Assembly (NCBI GenBank): GCA_918807975.1
Contig: OU964932.1
Coordinates: 9,920,001 to 9,984,000 of the forward strand
From: Aplidium turbinatum
Taxonomy: Eukaryota; Chordata; Ascidiacea; Aplousobranchia; Polyclinidae
DNA length: 64,000 nucleotides
Reading direction: 5' to 3'
Both the position numbers and the translations under genes were made by a program. Shown piece by piece: positions 55,821 through 64,000 of this stretch. Position 1 is the first letter of the stretch. Each line of letters starts with the position of its first letter. The notes under the pieces are model-generated. The model was not told where the DNA came from. It saw nothing but the letters and a program-made list of their open reading frames with translations, and made no database searches.

Positions 55821-55910
55821 GCTACATTTTTTGCTTATTACAGTTTCAATTCCATTGATATTGAAGCTACATTTTTTGCTTATTACAGTTTCAATTCCAT
55901 TGATATTGAA
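55821..55910. repeat. perfect 45-bp tandem duplication
   Basis: GCTACATTTTTTGCTTATTA and on to TCCATTGATATTGAA occurs twice back to back (55821-55865 and 55866-55910) without a difference. Confidence 0.97.
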
Positions 55911-57300
55911 ACCTGACATAGCTTATAACATCAAATAATGGCATTGCACAATGACATCATTCCTCCATCATAATTGCTTGGCAATCTATGGAAGAGCGAG
56001 ATGACATGACCTGCTGCCTGCAAATGCTTCCTACCTACTTCAGCTAAAGATTATTTGGGACTATCAGCAACATCAGCCCTGTCAGAAAGATTTTTTTATT
56101 GCGCGTAACTTTTATACTGCAAGAAGAAATTTACTGGGCCAGAAAATTTTTGCAGCCTAATGTGTTCCTTAAGTGCAATCCAACAGTTCTTGAGCAAGTG
56201 AAAATGTAGCCTAAATGCGAACCAAAATTTATAATAGAACAAAGTTGATGTAATTGATCCAAGTCTGAGGGGTACTTTTAGACCCGGGAACTTTAAGAAA
56301 CTACCTCGCATTCGTTGGTATATACAGTACATTTTTTGTGGCCCGAGTATCTCATTGGTACCGGGACCAAACTATTCTCTCAACAGCCATGCGTTGTCAT
56401 ATTTTGCATTGTGATTTGCGGAATGACAGCCGACACATTTTTGCTGACGACTACATGAATTGGCTACCGTACAACAACGTGCTATAGGTGCAAACCCCGA
56501 CATTTTCTTGTGGTTTTCACGCAACGTAGGCTACGTTGCCTCATGCGAAAGCCACCGAGAACAAACATAAACAATCTAATTTCGACAACGATAACTTCTC
56601 TGGGATGTTAAAGTTCTCGTACAACACCAATCATTCCAAAACAAAGCTTTATTGATCGTTATCTCTGCACACGTTGTTTTCACACAAGTAAGGAAATATA
56701 AACAATTGATACAACGGCATTGGCTGAAACAATAGCGACAAAAGTGAACTGGCAGAATGAATAACAAATTCTTCTCCTCCCTTGGAAACAATTAGTATAA
56801 TAGTTTTCAAAACACGGTAACAATCTGACTAATTTTAGCGAAAAACTGGGACTTTTTTACAATGGAAGTCTACCTGCCTTTCAGTTTTGGCAACTTCATT
56901 CTTCGGAAAAATTGGAGTGCGCTTATAGTAACACATTTGATTTACATAAAATTAATCAACAATTTTTGTAAAATGACAGCAGTAGTAGACCATAGTATCT
57001 AGCGTGCTTTCAACCATAGGATATGCTGTTCTTGTTTGGCGGTAGCGGCGTTTAGAACTTACTTTCATTGCTCTTATTTTTTGTTTTCAAAATTTCAGCT
57101 ATTTTGTTTAATAAAATCATTGTAGCAGCAGTTTTGCAGAAGTTTACTTTTCAGTTCAATTTCATATATTCTACTGTCGATACCTCGTGCTCCTTACACC
57201 TTCTTCGAGCAAACAAAACTTAGCTTTTTTGCATTGTTTCAACGTCTTTCAGACGGTTGAGATGGTGTGCAAAGGATAACTTTTGTTTGATAAGAAAGTT
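55911..57300. other. noncoding, nothing recognised
   Basis: AT-rich; open frames of 70-80 codons have no features or splice support. Confidence 0.5.
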
Positions 57301-57363
57301 CCTAGACAGCAAAATCCGTCATTTTTACATTGATTTGTAAAATGATGGATTTTGCTGTCTGGG
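57301..57363. mobile_element. palindromic MITE, CCCAGACAGYAAAATC family, shortest
   Basis: 63 bp: CCTAGACAGCAAAATCCGTC ATTTTTACA, TTGATT, TGTAAAATGATGGATTTTGCTGTCTGGG. Arms of 29 bases with few mismatches, very small loop. Confidence 0.9.
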
Positions 57364-58903
57364 TAATTTCGGTAACATCATGACACGAGGCTACGACTAA
57401 CTCATCAAACCCAAGTCAGTTTTGCTCATTTTGCATAGCGACGTAAAAACAAAGACAACTTGTGTTTCATGGGAAAGTTGAATATCCACTGAGCGAAAAG
57501 CAACTTTTACTGGAGTTTTAAAGCAATAGGAGTAGGCTATGCATAAAATTTAAAAACTGGTGTGCTGGCCTATATAAAGATTGTTTTAAATTGAAATTGA
57601 AGGCTTTGCGTCTATGAAGAAAATCTACAAATACAGCTGAAGTAGCCTACATAGAAAGCAAATGTAAAAAATTTAAAAATGTTGTTATAAAAATTGTAGC
57701 AGTTAATGTAGACCTTGTAGACAATCATTTTAAAAACAATTATTAAAACACGATATAATGGAAAAATAAAGCGGTACGGTAAACAATAAACTTTCTTGAA
57801 GAAACGTATCACAAGCAAGCTACTTGATTTTAACCAAAATAGGTAGGAAAAAAACTTTTATCCATTTTGTCAAACTTTGAAAATGCCCAGGTTTTCATTT
57901 TACAAGCAACATCACACCACAGAGATTGGACTTTCTTGTTATTTTTAGTATTTTCATAATTAAATCAAAAATGTTGCAAAAAATATTTTCAGAGAAAAAA
58001 AAATTGGAATGAATACACAAGCAATAGAAGGGGAGAAGAAAACAACCCGTTCTGAAATATCCAGTGAATAGTGTTAATCAATACGTAGCATACCCGAAAT
58101 CGGTTCCAGTTCATAAATACCTGAGTTACTTAGATTGTTTTTCTTTTCAAAAGAAACTGCAAATTGAACAATGAAATTTTCGCCCGAAAAACAAGGTTTG
58201 CGATTTTGAACTACCAAAAAACATCACGGCTTCTTGCTTTGCTTCAAGTTTTAAGAAAGTGTCAATACATGAAAAAGCAGCAATATGTACAAGAGACACA
58301 GGCAACATCACGCTAGCAATCATTTGCATATACAGTTATTCAAGCCAGTAAGCAAAATATCGAAACGACGTTTTCTTTTGCTTTTTGATCAATTATTTTC
58401 ATCTTGAACTAGTTGCGGATTTTCACATTTTCCTGAAAATTGTAGACAAAGTATTACATTACTATATAAGTAATTCAACGTGGTGATTTTTCCATTTGTG
58501 GTACGCAAGAAACCACATTTTTAGATACTTTCATCCACCTTGCCAGAGTGCTCAAACTGCCGGAGCGATGAGCTATGCGGCTTATTCGCAATGCAAATCA
58601 AATGTTTTACATAAAACTTAAAAATACGTATTATAGATTCTCTAGCTAGATTATTTTCAATGATGTCATAATAACCCTAAAAAAGATGTTTGTTATTCAA
58701 AAAATCTGAGTCTAATAAATCGGCTCCAACATATTATTACAAATCCAGAGCATAAAAAATAAGCATGAAACAAAGAAACACCTCATAGAAAAAAATGTTC
58801 TTAAATAATGAATTACAAAAGATTTTAGAAGCATTTCTCAAACATGGCCTATGATTGCTATACACGTCACCAAGTCTCAAAGGATAAACTTAAAGTGGAC
58901 TAA
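57364..58903. other. noncoding, nothing recognised
   Basis: AT-rich; no gene or bounded repeat seen. Confidence 0.5.
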
Positions 58904-58972
58904 CCCAGACAGCAAAATCCGTCATTTTTAAATTGAACGTCAATGTAAAAATTATGAATTTTTCTGTCTTGG
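58904..58972. mobile_element. palindromic MITE, CCCAGACAGYAAAATC family
   Basis: CCCAGACAGCAAAATCCGTC ATTTTTA, a short centre with GAACGTCAAT, then ATTATGAATTTTTCTGTCTTGG. Left arm intact, right arm diverged. Confidence 0.85.
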
Positions 58973-59479
58973 AAGCTATGCATTAACGCTTTTCAATCGC
59001 AAAGCCAATTCTGACAGGTCGTATTGCTTAATTTTATTTTAAGCTATCCCAACCAAAATGGGTACGGTATAGAAGTCAAGTTTTGTTGGTGTAGTTGAGC
59101 AATACTTTGCTATGTGTCTTAGTGGAAGTGCAAAATCGGTTCTTTAGTTTTCATTTGTTTGTTAATAGTTTTTACATTGTTCCTTTGGGTTACTTCAAAA
59201 ATGTAAGTTTAATAATGCAAAAGAACTTTATGGCGTAATTACCTTAATATTATACCAAATCTCTCGACAAAAACATGTGAGATCTAATGACGCAGTGTGG
59301 TCATTTTTTTGAGTGTCCCCTTTTTCAGCAAGCTTTCAGCATGTGGTGGACTTGGTTCGATTGAACGGCACCCAGAGATTTTTTAAATGCAAGTGGACTA
59401 AAGTTTACTGAAAAAAGTGAACACCCAATACAAATGGTCACACAACGCCACTGGTGAGATCTAAACTTAGCCGTACGTT
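58973..59479. other. 3' flank of the receptor gene
   Basis: Expected 3' UTR and flank of the minus-strand receptor. No other feature seen. Confidence 0.4.
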
Positions 59480-62400
59480 TTAGGTCATGGTCGATTGCTG
59501 ACTGTAAGAAGTTGGGTCGCTAGGAGGGTCAGATGAGGGCAGAGTTTGAAACCTCTCCGGTGGAGTGTCCTCATCTTTTTTTCGAACTTGCGAGTACAAC
59601 TCATTGTCATTTCCACTCTTTGTGTCATATCTATTGCGAGATTGTCTCCTGAGTGGCAAATGAAAATGAGAAGATTCAACATAAAATTTAAACTACTTAT
59701 AAAATCTTGGTGTTTTAACACTTGCTGCTAGATTTTTGTAGCAATAGTTATTGCATTTTTATTAAAAATGTGATTGTGAAACGAGCATACAAAGGAGGTG
59801 TTTGTGGAGAAATTCAGTTATTTTATGTTGGACCTACTTGCAGAGTTCATGGCCAATGCACTTTCTTGCTTTCTGCTTTTGAGACAGTTTTGTTGACTAA
59901 GTAAAACTACTCTTATAAAATACTTTTTTACAGTTTAGTGTTTTAGTGATGACTTTACAAAAACTTGTATAGAAATTAGCAGGAAACTCAGCTGCAGAAA
60001 TTTACCAGTCTTGAGTTTACTTTTGACTGTTTTGACTATGTGTTATTTTAGGCTACTATTTATGTAACGTCACGCTAATAGTTTTTTTAAAAAGCGAATA
60101 AGTTAACAAAGGCCAATATGCCTCAAAACCAACGTTAAACTCGCTTCGACAAAAATTCACTTCAACGGGACTTTACTGGCACCAAAATCTCTCAGTATAT
60201 TTCGTTTCGTTTTTAAAGAATTTGGCTTAGTTTTAATTTAAAAATGAGTTTATTTTGTTGCCAACGCGAAAGCAAAAACAAAACTTTCAAAAATCTCACA
60301 GAAAATACCTTAAAATTAAAAACGTGTAATCTTGCACTTTGTTTTTTGCTGAGTCATCAAATATCCTGGCTTATGCAATAGATGGAGTTTCGATTTTAGC
60401 GACATGATTGTTGTTTCCTTCACAAATGTAGACACAAACGACCTGCTGTAACCTGGTGCTGCGGGTTCGCTGTGGTAGTATCGAGTTTGCACTAGCTTTC
60501 GGAACAGATCGTTTCCATTGGATTTGCACAGATCCTAGTCATGTGACATGAGGAAATCAGTGGTTCTTAACTAGCACATGACCAGGGAACTGTGTTCCGA
60601 AAACTAGTGCAAACCGCTGCTATCACAGCGAACTCGCAGCATCAGGCTAAAACAGGTCGTTTGTATCTACATTGATCAAGCATCCTGGTTTAGTTTTACA
60701 AGGTCTATAATTATAGCTCTACCACCCGGTACGCCTATGTTTACCGAAATCCTTGCTTTCGCAAAATTATTAAACATAGATGAACGCCTTTTTTTTTATA
60801 TCTGCTTTAACAAAAAGTAAAATATGGATCCAAACGGCTTTTAAGAAACAAACGGTTGCTAGTCTGGTAAAATAGGAAAAAGCCGTCTTTTGGTCAAAAT
60901 GTTGGGTGTGCGCTAACGGATGTTTCACTATTTTATAAATGCAAACTTTGTTAAGTAGTGATACCGTAAGAAAAATGTGTATTTGCCTTCACAGTGCAAT
61001 TCAATTGAATTATCGTACCTTGAAAAGTCTTTGATTCGTCATATAGGCTATTACATTTTCTCAACCGTTCTAGCTAGCAATTTAAACTATTTTTTACGTT
61101 GATTCAATGTCTGTAGACGTTAAATTAATGGAAAATAGAGCTCATTTACAGCGTGGGAAGTGTGTTTAGATAAATTTTGATTGACTTACTTTCGCCTGAC
61201 CAGGAAAACGATGAGAAGAATGATGATCAAAAGGACTATGAGTGAACATATTACTATGGCTGCTATTTCTCCAGGCTCCAAACCAGTTGAAACAATGGCT
61301 GGTATAGCAAATTCCTCGCTGTATTCGGTGGTATTTGATGTACCAGCTGGATTCTGGGCTCGGAAGGCAACTTCGAAATTTCTTCCTGGTATTAACGGAC
61401 CATTGCATGGAGTGTCATCAGTTCGTGAACAGGTGCTGTTAGCACCTATTTACAAAAAACAAACAAACTTCTAGTTAGATGCTCGGTAAATAGCTGAACA
61501 TTCGTTTTACAACCAACATGCACACATTTTGTATATGCTTGAGAAAATAAAGAAGCATTTTTAATCTTTGATTGAAAAACAAAAACCGAAATAAAAAATT
61601 GTAGCCTACAGCAAAACCACAAATGGTTATAGAGAAGCAACAGTCCAATAAACCACAGAACTTCTTTCTCATTTGAAGAAAGAAAAAAACATACATACAG
61701 TAGCCTATGTGCTAATTTTGGCCTACACTGAATTTGCATACAATACATAGATGGGCAATTACAATGACAACACGCTTGATTAAGATTACGACGCTTTAGA
61801 TACCGTATTCTATAATTTCTTGAGTATGTAAGCTAATTCATCACGATTTTGCAATCATTTGGAGAATACCGTTACTTTTAGTTTAACAATAATAGCTTTG
61901 GATTAAGTTATATGAAGTTTCAAGAGACTGCGATTCCAAAAACTTTAAACGTCTTGTAGCCTCAGTAATAACAACAAGTTGACCTAAACCTTCAACATAC
62001 CGACGACATAACCCAATCCGTCTTCAGTTAGCGACCGTTTTTTCCTCTGTGATTGACATGTAATTGTGCCAGCAATGAATGGTGGAACAAGAGGGAGATC
62101 TATCGCAGTAGCCCAAATCAGCGGAACTGTAAATACATCAAGATGTGCGTCAGTCTACAGCTGTTCAAGACTGTGTCGAACATGTCAGCCAGTTGAAAGT
62201 CTGCACTAAATTGTAGATGATCCAACTCAAGTTTAACAGCATGTCACCATTAGGACCGGCAAAAGAAAACCATTCTAAATTTGTTTAGAGTTTTTTACGT
62301 CACCAAAATATATACGTCCTGAAGTTTTTTGTAGTTTCACAGAAAATTTTCAACAAAATTTCTGAGTAAAAATAAAATCAAATTTATTAAATAAAATTGT

Positions 62401-63806
62401 GGTTTTTGTCTCATCAAATTCAATATTGTGCTAAAATTGACAGTAAAAATTTAAGTTAAATTTCTAAAAGATGAATGATAGTGTGGTTATTTTATTAACT
62501 TTGAGCGCATTTTATCGAGAAGGTTGAAGATGAAAAATTTCCACAGCGCCCTCGAAAGGGATAAGTTTGTAAAAAAAGGAATTTTCAACAAAACTTTTTT
62601 TATTTTGTTATAACGTCTACGGACCATGCTTCATGTACTGAATATATTCACAATGACTTGCTATATGGTGCTGTGAAAGAAACACATGATTCAACGAATC
62701 AGCAGGAGTCAATCTGGTTGGGTCTTAGAATACGACTTCCAATAAACTAAGTTTATAATGAAAGTCTCCTATTATAAAACTGATCGAAGGCAAACAAAAG
62801 CAAGGAAGACCAGCACAAACTTTCTTGCCAAGAACTCAATCCTTTACACTACAGAACACAGCCAAGAAGAACTACGAGAATTGGTCGGAAATCGCCAATT
62901 ATAGAGAATTTTTATTGACGCTATTTTGCATCCAGCTGAGCTAAATAAATTATCTGACTGCCAACTCCAACTGACTGCTTGCCTGTCCTTGCAAACATTG
63001 AGCCAGCTGCACTACGGCGCCAACGTGCTGTTCTTTCCTTGAGTCGTAAAGCCCTAAACCCCGGCCATCTGCTACACGCAACCACGCTGAGATATCTATC
63101 AAAGCAGCGGCTAAAATCAAGAAAGCCATTTGTACGCGCTGCACAAGACCTTCTGGCAGCCTCTGGTGGAAGCCCTAGCAAACAGTGGTGCCACGCGGCG
63201 TGGTGTGAACAATAGTCAAGCTGCACATCCTCACTTCACCAAGTATTCAGATCCCCGCCCGAGAACCAGCTGGGCCATGGCTTCTCTAGACTTGCCTCAT
63301 CAAGGCGTAACCGTTTGCTCACTGGTGTTGGACGCTATGGTGCAGACATGTTGCGCTGGGGCTTGGCAGAGAGTGCTGCTTGTGAGTGTGGTGAAATGCA
63401 GACGGCAGCCCACATTATCAAGGATTGACGGCTATACAGACCATGTCATGGCATGGAAGGCCTAGTTTCTATCGATGACGAAACCAGGCAGTGGCTAACC
63501 AACGGATGCCCTGACATATAGCGACAACACGAGAGAAGAAGAAAATAAATTATTATTGTGATGACATCCAATGTCGGTTGGTTACGTTGCAACCTTACAA
63601 TATTTCACTAACACGATACTTACTTGCGGCGGCAGGAGCAGAAGCCTCTTTCACGATGACTTGGATGCTATCTAAAGGACCGCCAAGCTCTCCAAAGAAG
63701 TTGCTGATGCTGCGACAAGGGTTATTTACGACGAAACTGAGTGCATTCACAGCTGCTGTCTGATCAACCGACATCATTGGGGTGCCCCCAGGCACAATGG
63801 TGTTAA
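59480..63806 (-). CDS. type I membrane receptor, RPTP-like FN3 ectodomain, short tail, 5' partial
   Basis: Exons, 5' to 3': 63624-63806, 62001-62126, 61190-61445, 59480-59648; all have GT...AG borders and matching phases, giving 244 residues. The first holds FN3-like strands (FFGELGGPLDSIQVIVKEA). The second runs from PLIWATAIDLPLVP to SQRKKRSLTED, with a furin-type RKKR. The third has CNGPLIPGRNFEVAFRAQNP and TEYSEEF, as in the last FN3-related domain of receptor tyrosine phosphatases, then a helix GEIAAIVICSLIVLLIIILL ending FLVRR. The fourth gives a 56-residue cytosolic tail with NELYSQV and a Pro/Ser-rich end, and stops at 59480-59482. There is no phosphatase domain. YSQV is a possible SH2 site but lacks the -2 residue of a strict ITIM. 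The start lies beyond the window. LINE debris and a large palindrome lie in the introns. Alternative: a shortened isoform with other 3' exons elsewhere. Confidence 0.85.
60426..60678. repeat. large imperfect palindrome in a receptor intron
   Basis: Arms of about 90-100 bases: ATGTAGACACAAACGACCTG, GGTTCGCTGTGGTAGTATCG, TTTGCACTAGCTTTCGGAAC on the left, inverted on the right with about 15% differences. The centre holds GTCATGTGACATGAGG. Most likely a foldback MITE; the target duplication is not clear. Confidence 0.82.
61083..61157. mobile_element. palindromic MITE, decayed
   Basis: TTTTTTACGTTGATTCAATGTCTGTAGACGTTAAATTAATGG keeps the centre of the CCCAGACAG family (centre and inner arms); the termini are lost apart from a weak TTACAGCGTGGG. 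Confidence 0.5.
62770..63560 (+). mobile_element. LINE ORF2 3' fragments
   Basis: A first piece (62785-62905) reads KQGRPAQTFLPRTQ and NYENWSEIANYREF. A second (62979-63530) has LRRQRAVLSLSRKALNPGHL, KSRKPFVRAAQDLLAASGG, SWAMASLDLP, then in another frame GRYGADMLRWGLAESAACEC, QTAAHIIKD and DDETRQWLTNGCPDI with a stop. These are C-terminal LINE patterns; the CECG...QTxxHII block is typical of Jockey-like elements. Frames are broken, so it is inactive. It ends in an A-rich tail near 63535-63558 and lies in a receptor intron. Confidence 0.68.
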
Positions 63807-64000
63807 CTGCACGAAGAGAAATTTTGCAAAGTGTTAAATGTCAGAGAGAAGTCTTCATTTTTTATAAAAGTAAACTTAGAGCATAGTTTTCTATTTTCCG
63901 GATTTTTTAGCAACCTGAGAACGTTAGAAAATTTTTTTTCCATTCCAGAAAATTTTTGACAAATCTTTTGTGCACAAAACGAAAATTTAAAGAAAAAACT
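63807..64000 (-). other. intron of the receptor gene running off the window
   Basis: Upstream of the 63624-63806 exon (acceptor TGCAG|TT). No further exon seen before the window edge. Confidence 0.55.

Noticed and set aside
61181-61474. 97-codon plus-strand frame
   Set aside because: Shadow of the minus-strand transmembrane exon of the receptor, which has splice borders and domain sense.

Overview
The window is AT-rich, gene-poor animal DNA. Its genes have introns with GT...AG borders, 8-bp hAT footprints are common, and a forkhead gene of the FoxA class lies at 18.0-19.6 kb. I infer an invertebrate, possibly a tunicate: the forkhead domain is clearly FoxA-like but more diverged than vertebrate FoxA, and the repeat load is high. 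The sequence does not prove the phylum.

Host genes. (1) 4.6-5.4 kb, minus: two exons of a small His/Glu-rich single-pass membrane protein I do not recognise. (2) 18009-19595, plus: an intronless FoxA-class transcription factor of 528 aa. (3) 29825-37088, minus: at least ten small exons of a cysteine synthase (O-acetylserine sulfhydrylase family, PLP enzyme), reconstructed here exon by exon with consistent phases; one more phase-compatible 5' exon is possible at 37199-37262. (4) 59480-63806, minus, 5' end beyond the window: four exons giving the membrane-proximal ectodomain, one transmembrane helix and a short tyrosine-containing tail of a fibronectin/RPTP-like receptor with no phosphatase domain. 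Weaker candidate exons are listed at 5.8-6.3, 7.9-8.3 and 52.0-52.2 kb.

Most of the rest is mobile DNA. 38632-49338 is a BEL/Pao LTR retrotransposon (545-bp LTRs that look almost identical, 5-bp target duplication) that carries two hAT elements, one of which holds a third hAT and a SINE. A diverged solo LTR of the same family lies at 51120-51711. hAT elements and hAT MITEs of at least eight terminal-repeat families are scattered throughout, several with perfect 8-bp target duplications. Three foldback elements (5555-5839, 34662-34965, 35375-36161) have arms built from iterated short motifs and 8-9-bp target duplications. A family of 60-95-bp palindromic MITEs recurs at 26.5, 28.8, 29.2, 57.3, 58.9 and 61.1 kb. 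A tRNA-headed SINE family shares its 3' tail with a LINE that is also present (54053-55045).

Layout: 0-4.5 kb repeats; 4.6-8.3 kb small genes; 8.3-17 kb mostly plain noncoding DNA with hATs and SINEs; 18-19.6 kb FoxA; 20-29 kb MITEs and noncoding DNA; 29.8-37.1 kb cysteine synthase; 37.4-55 kb a transposon cluster; 55-59 kb noncoding; 59.5-64 kb receptor gene. No operon-like or functional linkage between the genes is visible.
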